In this document: in pieces, positions 38,804 through 46,675 of the stretch
Position numbering within the stretch: position 1 is the first letter of the stretch
Layout: every line of letters begins with the position of its first letter
DNA from: Ga0077530 sp046293075
GTDB taxonomy: Bacteria > Pseudomonadota > Alphaproteobacteria > Rhizobiales > Hyphomicrobiaceae
Direction: 5' to 3'
Length of the DNA stretch: 64,000 nt
Assembly (NCBI GenBank): GCA_046293075.1
Contig: JBKBPL010000011.1
Span: forward strand, 40,134 to 104,133
Position numbers and translations under genes: made by a program
The notes under the pieces: model-generated
Told to the model about the DNA's origin: nothing
Seen by the model: the letters and a program-made list of their open reading frames with translations, nothing else
Databases searched by the model: none

Positions 38804-39188
38804 ATGTCTCTCCCACCCCCAAGTACTCTGCGGGTACAGGTGCTGATGTGATGGTTTAGCTACGGCAAAGCCCGTCTGACCGCAAGTTGGGCCTCACATA
38901 TACCGTTAACACTATTCAAGTCCATATGGTCACGGACGGTTGGGCCGGAACGGCACCGTTCCGGGTCCTCAGGTTGGTGTGCAGTACAACCATCAAGGCT
39001 GGCGCTTCGAGACAAAAAATGTTCAAAGTCGTTGACCGAGATCCGTTCCGGAGACCCGCGGCAGGCATCGCGATGCGTGTCGAAACAGTCCGACAAAGCA
39101 TCGGCTTGTGGCTGCCGCAAGAACTGGCGCCAAGCTGCGCCCCAACGCGCCGTCCTAAATGGACGCCATTCAGGGAGGCATCGAGACC
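38804..39188. promoter_or_regulatory. Divergent regulatory region of the ACP and acyl-CoA ligase genes (385 bases)
   Basis: No gene is supported here. It holds both promoters and a perfect inverted repeat at 38946-38965, CCGGAACGG and CCGTTCCGG around a two-base CA centre. That size and symmetry fit an operator for a dimeric (TetR- or GntR-type) regulator. AT-rich stretches near 38895-38930 and 39010-39030 could hold the -10 regions. Confidence 0.5.
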
Positions 39189-40928
39189 ATGTCTGCAGGC
39201 ACGACAGTATCAACGGCGGGCGCCGAGCCAGCACACCTCAGCTACCCCTGGCTTGCGCACTACCCCGCTGGTGTGAACTGGCACCAGCAGATCGCTCCGG
39301 CGCCTCTCCATCAGCTACTCGAGCGCGCCGCAGAGCGGCACCCGTCGCGTATTTGCACGAACTTCCTTGGCCGGACAATAACCTACGGCGAGATGTCGCG
39401 CCTCGTGGACCGTGCCGCCGCCGGGCTCGCGGCGCTCGGCGTGACCAAGGGCACCAAGGTGGGCCTCTTCCTGCCCAACGCGCCGACGTTCATCGTCTTC
39501 TATTACGCGACTCTCAAAGCGGGCGGCACCGTCGTCAACTACAACCCCCTCTATACGGTCGAGGAGCTGTCCTTCCAGGTCAAGGACAGTGAAACCGATC
39601 TCATGGTCACGCTCGACCTCAAGGTGCTCTTCGACAAGGTCGAGGCGCTGATGGCGTCGGGCACGCTCAAGCGGGCCATCGTCGCCCCGTTCCCGGCGCT
39701 GCTGCCGACGGCGAAGTCAATCCTCTTCCGCCTCTTCAAGGGCAAAGAGCTGGCGAACGTCAAGGCATCGAAGGTGGCGGCGTCGGTGATTTCCGAGGAG
39801 AGCGTCCTCGCCAATGACGGGCGATTCCAGCCACCCGCGATCGCGCCGGGCGAAGATATTGCCGTGCTCCAGTACACGGGCGGCACGACTGGCACGCCCA
39901 AGGGCGCCATGCTCACGCACTCTGCGGCCTACACGAACGTCATGCAGACGATCGCCTGGGCGCCGGAGCTCCAAGAGGGCGCGGAGCGCGTCATGGGCGT
40001 GCTGCCGTTCTTCCACGTGTTCGCCATGACCGTGGTCATGAACTTCGCGATCGCCAAAGCCGCGGAAATCATCATCATGCCGCGCTTCGTGCTGGACGAT
40101 GCTATGAAGCTCATCGATAAGGCCAAGCCGACCGTCATGCCCGGCGTGCCGACCATGTTCAACGCCATCATGAACCATCCGAAGCTCAAGAGCTTCGACC
40201 TGTCATCGCTCAGGTTCTGCCTTTCGGGCGGCGCCGCGCTCCCGCTCGAGATCAAGCAGCGCTTCGAGCTGCTTACGGGCTGCAATCTCGTCGAGGGTTA
40301 TGGACTCAGCGAGGCCTCGCCCGTGGTGACGGCGAACCCGCTCGGCGGGCCCGTCAAGGAGGGCTCGATCGGACAGCCCCTTCCGCAGACGATCATTTCG
40401 CTGCGGGCGCTCGACGACCCGACCAGGGAGGTGCCTCTCGGCGAGAAGGGCGAGATCTGCGTGAAGGGCCCGCAGGTCATGAAGGGCTACTGGAAGAAGC
40501 CGCAGGATACGGCCGATCAGTTCGTCGGCGACTTCCTGCGGACGGGCGATGTCGCGATCATGGACGAGGAGGGCTTCTTCTTCATCGTCGACCGCATCAA
40601 GGATCTCATCATCTGCTCGGGCTACAACGTCTACCCGCGGCGGATCGAGGAGGCGATCTACGAGCACCCGGCCGTCGAGGAGGTCACTGTCATCGGCATT
40701 CCCGATGAGTACCGCGGCGAGGCGCCCAAGGCCTTTGTCAAGCTCAAGGCCGGCGCCGGCGCGACCACGGCCGATCTGATGAAGCACCTGGAGCCCAAGC
40801 TCTCGCGCATTGAGATGCCGGCCGAGATCGAGATCCGCGATGCGCTGCCGAAGACCATGATCGGCAAGCTCTCCAAGAAGGAGCTGAAAGCCGAGGAGCT
40901 GGCCAAGCGCAAGACGAAAAAGGCCTGA
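39189..40928 (+). CDS. Long-chain fatty-acid-CoA ligase (acyl-CoA synthetase)
   Basis: A 579-residue AMP-forming ligase: phosphate loop YTGGTTGTPKGAMLTH, VMGVLPFFHVFAM, VEGYGLSEASPVV, LRTGDVAIMDEEGFFFIVDRIKDLIICSGYNVYPRRIE, and the C-terminal catalytic Lys in LPKTMIGKLSKKEL. It activates fatty acids as acyl-CoA for beta-oxidation or lipid synthesis. ATG 39189 follows GGAGG at 10 bases. It is transcribed away from the ACP-ketosynthase genes. Confidence 0.92.
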   Translation: MSAGTTVSTAGAEPAHLSYPWLAHYPAGVNWHQQIAPAPLHQLLERAAERHPSRICTNFLGRTITYGEMSRLVDRAAAGLAALGVTKGTKVGLFLPNAPTFIVFYYATLKAGGTVVNYNPLYTVEELSFQVKDSETDLMVTLDLKVLFDKVEALMASGTLKRAIVAPFPALLPTAKSILFRLFKGKELANVKASKVAASVISEESVLANDGRFQPPAIAPGEDIAVLQYTGGTTGTPKGAMLTHSAAYTNVMQTIAWAPELQEGAERVMGVLPFFHVFAMTVVMNFAIAKAAEIIIMPRFVLDDAMKLIDKAKPTVMPGVPTMFNAIMNHPKLKSFDLSSLRFCLSGGAALPLEIKQRFELLTGCNLVEGYGLSEASPVVTANPLGGPVKEGSIGQPLPQTIISLRALDDPTREVPLGEKGEICVKGPQVMKGYWKKPQDTADQFVGDFLRTGDVAIMDEEGFFFIVDRIKDLIICSGYNVYPRRIEEAIYEHPAVEEVTVIGIPDEYRGEAPKAFVKLKAGAGATTADLMKHLEPKLSRIEMPAEIEIRDALPKTMIGKLSKKELKAEELAKRKTKKA

Positions 40929-41073
40929 GGCCCGAGCCTTGCCACTCGGCAAGCGCGTGGTGAACGTGAGAGACCCAGGCGTCGCCGCGGTGGGCCGCGA
41001 GGGGCTTGTGGCGTCAGGGCGCCATGGCTTAGGTTAACCATGCGGAGCAGCAACAGGCGGGAAGAAGGGATCG

Positions 41074-41682
41074 ATGCGGGGTTGCCGCTATGCGTCGCTG
41101 CCAATGGCCATGGCGGCGGCGCTTGTCGTCACAGGCTTGGCCTCCGATCGAGCCGCGGCGCGCACATTGTGCATTGGCAAGGAGTCGGTGCTGCTCCGTT
41201 CGGGCCCCTCTTGGCGACATGATCCGGTCGGCAGCCTCCCGGCCGGCGCCTGTGGTGTTCAGGTCGTCGGCCAATGCGTGTCCGGCTGGTGCGATGTCGC
41301 GCTCGGCAGCCGGCGTGGCTGGCTCGACTCGCGACTTGTGATCGTGCGCGAGGGCCCTGGTGCTCCCGCCCCTTCCCCGCCGAGCCGGGCTGAGCCGCCG
41401 CCCCCGCGCCAAGCAGGGCCGCCTCCCCGCGCCCCGCCGCCAGCCAGCACCGGGGCGGCGCGCGATCGCGACGGCCACTGTGTCATGGGGGTGAGGCTGG
41501 GCGATAGCCTGCGTATTCGCACCGGGCCCGGCGTCGGATACCGCGAGATTGGCGGCATTCCGCCGGAGGCTTGCGGGGTGGTCGTCGAGGGGCCGTGCGC
41601 CGGCTCCTGGTGCCCGGTGAGCTATCGGGGCATCCGCGGCTGGTCGAACGCCACCTATCTCCGCCCAACCTGGATGCGCTGA
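41074..41682 (+). CDS. Secreted protein with two SH3-like domains
   Basis: A 202-residue exported protein with a signal peptide ending near AAARTLC. Two bacterial SH3b-type domains follow (LLRSGPSWRHDPVGSLPAGACGVQVVGQCVSGWCDVALGSRRGWLDSRL-like and LRIRTGPGVGYREIGGIPPEACGVVVEGPCAGSWCPVSYRGIRGW-like, read in pieces), separated by a ~45-residue Pro-rich linker. Each domain carries paired Cys that may form disulfides. Such proteins often bind peptidoglycan or act as envelope sensors. GAAGGGA lies upstream of the ATG. Confidence 0.8.
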   Translation: MRGCRYASLPMAMAAALVVTGLASDRAAARTLCIGKESVLLRSGPSWRHDPVGSLPAGACGVQVVGQCVSGWCDVALGSRRGWLDSRLVIVREGPGAPAPSPPSRAEPPPPRQAGPPPRAPPPASTGAARDRDGHCVMGVRLGDSLRIRTGPGVGYREIGGIPPEACGVVVEGPCAGSWCPVSYRGIRGWSNATYLRPTWMR

Positions 41683-41789
41683 TCGCGCCACCGAGCATCA
41701 AGAAGATGCCGCCGCAGCGCCGTTGAACCGACCGGCGGCGGGTGTATGCTGCGCGCCCATACCAGATCCCCACGCACATGGAGGCCCTG

Positions 41790-42986
41790 ATGGCCAATCC
41801 CACGCCAGATCCCGTCGTCATCGTTGCGGGTGCCCGCACGCCCATGGGCAGCTTCCAGGGCAGCCTGCAGGCTTTGACCGCGCCCGAGCTCGGTGCGGTC
41901 GCGATCAGAGCGGCGCTCGGCCGCACGGGTGTTGCGGCCGATGAGGTGGCGGAGGTGCTGATGGGGTGCGTGCTGCCGGCCGGCCAGGGCCAGGCGCCGG
42001 CGCGCCAGGCGGCGCGCTATGGCGGGCTCCCGGACAGCGTGCCCTGCACGACCGTGAACAAGATGTGCGGCTCAGGCATGAAGACCGTGATGATGGCCTA
42101 CGAGGCCCTGCACGTTCGTCCCAAGGACGTCATCATCGCCGGCGGCCTCGAGAGCATGACCAACACGCCTTATCTCCTGCCGAAGATGCGTTCGGGTGCG
42201 CGCCTCGGCCACACCCAGGCCTATGATCACATGTTCCTCGACGGGCTTGAGGATGCCTACGACAAAGGCCGTCTCATGGGCACCTACGCCGAGGACACCG
42301 CGCAGCACTACCAGTTCACGCGCGAGCAGCAGGACGCCTACGCCATCGAGAGCCTGCGCCGCGCCAAGGCGGCCAACGAGGATGGCTCCTTTTCGAACGA
42401 GATCGTCCCTGTTGCCGTCAAGTCGCGTAAAGGCACGACCGAGGTCACGCGCGACGAGCAACCCTTCACCGCAGATCCGGCCAAGATCCCGAGCCTCAAG
42501 CCAGCTTTCCGCGACGGCGGCACGGTGACGCCGGCCAATTCGAGCTCGATCTCGGATGGCGCCGCGGCGCTCGTCCTCATGCGCGAGAGCGAAGCGAAGC
42601 GGCGCAAGCTCCAGCCGCTCGCCCGCATCGTTGCCCAGGCGAGCCATGCCCAGGCGCCAGCCTGGTTCACCACCGCACCGATCGGGGCGATGAAGAAGGT
42701 GCTTGAGGCTGCCGGCTGGCAGGCGAAGGACGTGGGTCTCTATGAGATCAACGAGGCTTTTGCCGTCGTCACCATGGCGGCCATGCGCGACCTCGACCTG
42801 CCGCATGACAAGGTCAACGTCCACGGTGGCGCGTGCGCACTCGGCCACCCGGTCGGCGCCTCCGGCGCGCGCATCATCGTCACGCTGATCAACGCCATGG
42901 CGAAGCGCGGCGAGCCCAGGGGCATTGCCTCGCTCTGCATCGGCGGTGGCGAGGCGACGGCCGTCGCGATCGAGCGCGTGAATTGA
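41790..42986 (+). CDS. Acetyl-CoA C-acyltransferase (thiolase)
   Basis: A 398-residue thiolase: VNKMCGSGMKTV with the nucleophilic Cys, LYEINEAFAVV, GHPVGASGARIIVT with the His, and SLCIGGGEATAVAIE. It is a separate paralogue of PhaA (14.4 kb) and of the PcaF-like enzyme (1.3 kb), more like AtoB-type degradative thiolases. ATG 41790 is chosen because GGAGG lies just upstream, inside the longer frame from 41742. The SDR gene begins about 40 bases downstream. Confidence 0.9.
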   Translation: MANPTPDPVVIVAGARTPMGSFQGSLQALTAPELGAVAIRAALGRTGVAADEVAEVLMGCVLPAGQGQAPARQAARYGGLPDSVPCTTVNKMCGSGMKTVMMAYEALHVRPKDVIIAGGLESMTNTPYLLPKMRSGARLGHTQAYDHMFLDGLEDAYDKGRLMGTYAEDTAQHYQFTREQQDAYAIESLRRAKAANEDGSFSNEIVPVAVKSRKGTTEVTRDEQPFTADPAKIPSLKPAFRDGGTVTPANSSSISDGAAALVLMRESEAKRRKLQPLARIVAQASHAQAPAWFTTAPIGAMKKVLEAAGWQAKDVGLYEINEAFAVVTMAAMRDLDLPHDKVNVHGGACALGHPVGASGARIIVTLINAMAKRGEPRGIASLCIGGGEATAVAIERVN

Positions 42987-43027
42987 GCGCAGAGGCGGTT
43001 CCCGGTAGCGCTTCCGGGACACGGCCC

Positions 43028-43804
43028 ATGGTCGTGATCACGGGCGCGTCGGAGGGCGTTGGCCGTGCCTTCGCGCGCCACTATGCCGCGCGAGGCCACG
43101 ACCTCTTGCTCATTGCGCGCCGGCCCGAGCTGTTGGCGCGCCTCGCCGGGGAACTGCGCGCGGCACATTCGGTCCGCGTCGAGACGCTGGCGCAGGATGT
43201 GGCGGCGCCGGAGGCGCCAGCCGCCATCGACGCGGTGCTCGCCGCGGCCGGGGCCCACTGCGAGCTGCTGATCAACAACGCCGCCATCGGGCTCTCCGGA
43301 CCGTTCCACACTTTTGGCCGGGATGACATCGACGGGCTGGTCGCGCTCAATACCGCGGCGCCGACCCGGCTCATGCACCACGTGCTTCCCGCCATGCGGG
43401 CGCGAAGGCGGGGCGGGATCATCAACCTCGCCTCGCTCGGTGGCTTCGCGCCGGGACCCTATCAGGCCGCCTACTATGCGAGCCGGGCCTATGTGCTTTC
43501 ACTCTCGGAGGCCGTAGCGGCAGAGGTTGCGCGCGATGGCGTGCGCATCACGGCCGTCGCGCCGGGCCCTGTCCGCACGCGCTTTCACGACAAGATGGGC
43601 TCTGACCGCGACCTCTACCGCTGGCTGATCCCCTCGCTCGCGCCGGAGACGGTCGTACGCTGGGCCGTGGCGGCGCACATGCTCCGGTTCCGCGTCGTCG
43701 TGCCCGGCTTGCTGAACAATTTCTTTGCCCTATGTTTGCGCTTGATGCCGCATCGACTCTCCGTCCTCATGCAGAGCGTTCTGTTCTATCCCCTCAACCG
43801 CTGA
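43028..43804 (+). CDS. Short-chain dehydrogenase with Arg at the catalytic Lys position
   Basis: About 258 residues with VVITGASEGVGRAFARHYAARGHDLLLIARR, LLINNAAIGLSG, and IINLASLGGFAPGPYQAAYYASRAYVLSLSE. The catalytic YxxxK reads YYASR, with Arg where Lys is usual. VAPGPVRTRF follows. The extra C-terminal segment has a hydrophobic stretch (LNNFFALCLRLMPHRLSVLMQ) that could attach it to the membrane. The start is uncertain: ATG 43028, or TTG 42983 overlapping the thiolase stop. Confidence 0.78.
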   Translation: MVVITGASEGVGRAFARHYAARGHDLLLIARRPELLARLAGELRAAHSVRVETLAQDVAAPEAPAAIDAVLAAAGAHCELLINNAAIGLSGPFHTFGRDDIDGLVALNTAAPTRLMHHVLPAMRARRRGGIINLASLGGFAPGPYQAAYYASRAYVLSLSEAVAAEVARDGVRITAVAPGPVRTRFHDKMGSDRDLYRWLIPSLAPETVVRWAVAAHMLRFRVVVPGLLNNFFALCLRLMPHRLSVLMQSVLFYPLNR

Positions 43805-43808
43805 CGTG

Positions 43809-44588
43809 ATGATGCTCGACACTGCACCCACCTGCGATGCGCCGCTCGATGGCCGGGGCAGCCATGTTGCGCGTGAGACGACGTCCGAGAAGAAGCCGGT
43901 GGTCATTGTCCTGCATATGCCGGGCGCCAGTCCCGGCCACGTCGGCCGCTGGTTCCGGGAGAATGGCTACCCCCTCGACATTCGTCGCCCGTACGAGGGC
44001 GACGCGCTTCCCGCCACGCTGCAACATCACACCGGCGCCATCGTCTTCGGGGGCTCGCAGAGCGCCAATGACAGCCTCGACTACATCAGGCAGGAGATCG
44101 ATTGGATCGGCGTCGCGCTGAAGGAGCGAAAGCCCTATCTCGGCGTCTGCCTCGGCGCGCAGATGCTTGCGCGCCATCTCGGTGCCAAGGTGGAGCACTG
44201 TGAGCACGGCCGTGTCGAGATCGGCTACCACCGCATCCGGCAGGTCGATCAGGGGCGCGTCCTCGGGCAACTCCCCGAGCGCGTCTACCAGTGGCACCGC
44301 GAGGGCTTCGAGCTGCCGCACGGCGCCGAGTTGCTCGCGACCGCCGAGGGTGCATTCGAGAACCAGGCATTCCTCTACGGGCCGGCGGCGCTCGGCGTGC
44401 AGTTCCACCCCGAGATCATGCACACGCAGGTCAATAGCTGGTCCGGGTCGAACCCGGTGCGCCTGCTCTTGCGCGGCGCGCACACGCGCCACGAGCAACT
44501 TGCGGCCCATCTCGTGCACGCGCCGCGCGTGCACACTTGGCTCGACCAGATGCTGCGGCGCTGGGTCGAGGGGCGTCTCAGCATGTGA
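43809..44588 (+). CDS. Class I glutamine amidotransferase-like protein
   Basis: A 259-residue GATase1 domain protein: IVFGGSQSAND, the nucleophile in YLGVCLGAQMLARHLGA, and VQFHPEIMHT with the catalytic His and Glu. The ~30-residue N-terminus is not conserved, and a C-terminal helical tail follows. It is related to the GMP-synthase-like family of stand-alone amidotransferases, which often act as glutaminases or hydrolases for small gamma-glutamyl compounds. It starts four bases after the SDR stop. A strong terminator follows at 44702. Confidence 0.85.
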   Translation: MMLDTAPTCDAPLDGRGSHVARETTSEKKPVVIVLHMPGASPGHVGRWFRENGYPLDIRRPYEGDALPATLQHHTGAIVFGGSQSANDSLDYIRQEIDWIGVALKERKPYLGVCLGAQMLARHLGAKVEHCEHGRVEIGYHRIRQVDQGRVLGQLPERVYQWHREGFELPHGAELLATAEGAFENQAFLYGPAALGVQFHPEIMHTQVNSWSGSNPVRLLLRGAHTRHEQLAAHLVHAPRVHTWLDQMLRRWVEGRLSM

Positions 44589-44701
44589 ACGCGAGCGCCC
44601 ATTTACCATGATCGGCGTCTTCGCACATTCGTAACATTTGCCGTGGCAGAATATTTTCAGCGTCGGGCTTCCGGTGTTGCGTATGCCGGCGCCATCATTC
44701 G

Positions 44702-44740
44702 AGCGGAGCACGGCCAAGCCGATGCTCCGCTTTGCTTTTT
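44702..44740 (+). terminator. Rho-independent terminator of the thiolase-SDR-GATase run
   Basis: A nine-base stem AGCGGAGCA / TGCTCCGCT around a 12-base loop, followed by TTGCTTTTT. It lies ~115 bases past the amidotransferase stop on the plus strand, just before the convergent exosortase operon. Confidence 0.85.
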
Positions 44741-44778
44741 GGCGCCGACCTCGGATCGTTTTTTTGATCTGGCTCGCT

Positions 44779-45279
44779 TCAGCGCCGAAACGGGGCGCGA
44801 TGCCAGAGCGGTGCCCAGTCGATACTTTCGGCAAGGCGGCAGCCTGGTGGCGCGGCAATCAGCAGCGCCGTCGTGTTGGCCGTATAGGGGCCTTGCCCTA
44901 TGGCGGAGAGCATCTTGTGCTTTGCCCACGCGAGGCGCAATTCGAGCCGGCTCGGCTCACGCCACGTGCGGCCGAGATAGGCGATATGCCCTTCGCGACC
45001 TGCGCCAATGGCCGAATCGAAGAGCGGTGCCTCCTGCAGATTGAGCCGCACGGGCATGACCTGCACGCTCCCGCCGCACTGAGGGGCGTCGAACGCGACG
45101 GTTTTCAAGAGCGCATCATCTCCCGCAGGTGCGACGCGCGCAGTGAAGCCGCGAGAGGCGAGCAGTTCGACGACAGCAGGCCGGATGTCGTGTTCGGGCT
45201 CATGCGAGGCCTGGATCCTCGCGGCCAGCGCGCCAAGCAGCAGAAGCGCAAAGAGTGCGCGGACGCCCCAGGGCCTCAT
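44779..45279 (-). CDS. Membrane-anchored accessory protein of the exosortase operon (function unknown)
   Basis: A 166-residue protein. An N-terminal hydrophobic segment (VRALFALLLLGALAARIQ) acts as a signal peptide or anchor. The periplasmic part has ELLASRGFTARVAPAGD, a pair of Cys (one in DAPQCGGSVQVMPV, one in APPGCRLAES) and a central LGRTWREPSRLELRLAWAKHKML. No family is recognised; it is not clearly an EpsI-type protein, although its position next to an exosortase is like EpsI's. Its ATG overlaps the exosortase stop by four bases (ATGA), so the two are translationally coupled. Confidence 0.72.
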   Translation of the reverse strand: MRPWGVRALFALLLLGALAARIQASHEPEHDIRPAVVELLASRGFTARVAPAGDDALLKTVAFDAPQCGGSVQVMPVRLNLQEAPLFDSAIGAGREGHIAYLGRTWREPSRLELRLAWAKHKMLSAIGQGPYTANTTALLIAAPPGCRLAESIDWAPLWHRAPFRR

Positions 45280-46175
45280 GGCTTGCGCCCCACGCGCAGT
45301 GCGCCAAAGAGGCTGATCGCCAGCACGGTCAGCGTCGTGGCCCACGCGAAGAGCTGCTGCCCGGTGTCCACATGCCAATAGGCGTAGCCCTCCGCGCTCA
45401 AGGCCATGAGATAGAGGCGGCTCGCATTGAGCGCCACGACGGCCGCGCACACCGCCAAGCCGATCCACAGATCACGTGCAGCCCAGCGGGGACGGGCCAG
45501 CTTCGTGAGGGCAACCCAACAGAGCAGGCCGAGCGAGATGTTGTGGAAGGAGGAGCACGGCCCGTACACGATGATGCTGTGGCCGCTGGCCGTGCCGACA
45601 ATGGTCTCGGACCACACGATCCCGCTTCTGGTCGCGCTGAGGGCGGCGCCGACCAGCGCCGCGTCGGCCTGGAGCAGATGGTAGGCAAAGAGCTCGAAGA
45701 GCTGCGGCCCCCAGAAGCCGTTGAATGCCAGGGCCAGCAGCACCGCCCCGGCGGCCGCCAGCGTGACGTCGTGGCGGTCCCGGCCCATGAGGTAGAGTGC
45801 GGAGGCTGTCACTGCGATCCAATGTGCGGATCGGGCCATGAGAAAGCCGGACGCGATGACGGCGAGCGTCAGCGCGATGTCGCCCGCACGGGCCGGGGCC
45901 GTCATCGAGCTGTCGGCAACGAGACGGAGGATCACGTACCAGGCCAGATAGTAGATGACGCTCTTCGACGCGAGCAGCTCCTGCAGTCCCCCGGCGTACG
46001 CTTCGAGGGTGTCGGCGGGGACCGCGAAGAGCTGCAGGCAAAGCAGCGCGCCGGCGAGCCAGAGGATGATCTCGCGGCGATGGAGGGCGGCAGCGGGCGG
46101 TGCCTCGGCTGCCAGCACGGCTCGCTCACCCACCACGGGTGCTGAGGCAGTCGGCGTCTGCGATTGCGTCGTCAC
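45276..46175 (-). CDS. Exosortase/archaeosortase family transpeptidase
   Basis: A 299-residue multi-pass membrane protein with about eight hydrophobic segments. The exosortase catalytic residues are in order: Cys207 in GPCSSFHNISLG, Arg253 in NASRLYLMALS, and His268 in YWHVDTGQQLF. Exosortases cut C-terminal sorting signals of secreted proteins and may attach the product to a surface polymer. No exopolysaccharide genes are nearby. GTG 46175 is chosen because GGAG stands about 9 bases upstream and the reading frame before it looks non-coding. It follows the small putative substrate gene by 29 bases. Confidence 0.85.
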   Translation of the reverse strand: MTTQSQTPTASAPVVGERAVLAAEAPPAAALHRREIILWLAGALLCLQLFAVPADTLEAYAGGLQELLASKSVIYYLAWYVILRLVADSSMTAPARAGDIALTLAVIASGFLMARSAHWIAVTASALYLMGRDRHDVTLAAAGAVLLALAFNGFWGPQLFELFAYHLLQADAALVGAALSATRSGIVWSETIVGTASGHSIIVYGPCSSFHNISLGLLCWVALTKLARPRWAARDLWIGLAVCAAVVALNASRLYLMALSAEGYAYWHVDTGQQLFAWATTLTVLAISLFGALRVGRKP

Positions 46176-46204
46176 CCTTGACGCTCCGGGCGACGCCGCG
46201 CGCA

Positions 46205-46417
46205 CTACACTTTGTGCCGGAAGCGGCGCACGATCAAAAGCGCGGCAACGGCGGCGCCGGCCAGCGGCAAGCCGAACCCGATCAGCGGGCCAGGGGCGGG
46301 CTGGGGCGTAAGCGTGCAAGAGGGGAAGCAGTTGGCGAAAGCCGGCTCCACCAGCGCCAAACACGCCAAGGAAACAACGCACGCGCCAAGCAAGACGCGA
46401 CCGATCGATGCATGCAT
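46205..46417 (-). CDS. Small putative exosortase substrate with C-terminal sorting signal
   Basis: A 70-residue protein made of three parts. A Sec-type signal peptide (residues ~1-28, VLLGACVVSLACLALVEPAFA) comes first. A mature peptide of only about 20 residues follows, with two Cys (NCFPSC, then TLTPQPAPGPLIGFG). Last are a transmembrane helix (LPLAGAAVAALLIV) and a basic end (RRFRHKV). That tail is the tripartite layout of PEP-CTERM-like and related exosortase signals. GGAGGG lies ~10 bases before ATG 46417. It is the first gene of the operon, so it is the best candidate for the exosortase's dedicated substrate. Confidence 0.72.
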   Translation of the reverse strand: MHASIGRVLLGACVVSLACLALVEPAFANCFPSCTLTPQPAPGPLIGFGLPLAGAAVAALLIVRRFRHKV

Positions 46418-46541
46418 GAACAAAACGCCCTCCAACCCGCGAACAAACCACAAAGCTACGAGACCTTGTATATTTCTCTTGCCGACTGCTGCTGCGGTCA
46501 AGATTGGCCAATGGTAGTAGCGCAGCCATCGTAAACACCCG

Positions 46542-46558
46542 CGCGCCGAAATGGCGCG
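46542..46558. other. Stem-loop upstream of the exosortase operon
   Basis: CGCGCC / GGCGCG around a five-base GAAAT loop, in the ~258-base divergent region between the small substrate gene and the beta-barrel gene. It could be a regulatory dyad. Confidence 0.3.
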
Positions 46559-46675
46559 AGTCAAGTGAAGTGGCGGTGCAACTTTCCCCGGGTGTGTTGC
46601 CCGAATGCCCACGTATCCGCCTCCGCACATGTTATAAACACAGTCCTCATTGGCGGGGTGGATAGAGGCCCAATC

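Noticed and set aside
38887..39276. Possible 129-residue gene in the ACP/ligase gap
   Set aside because: No domain, no ribosome site, and it runs into the ligase start; the region reads as a regulatory gap.
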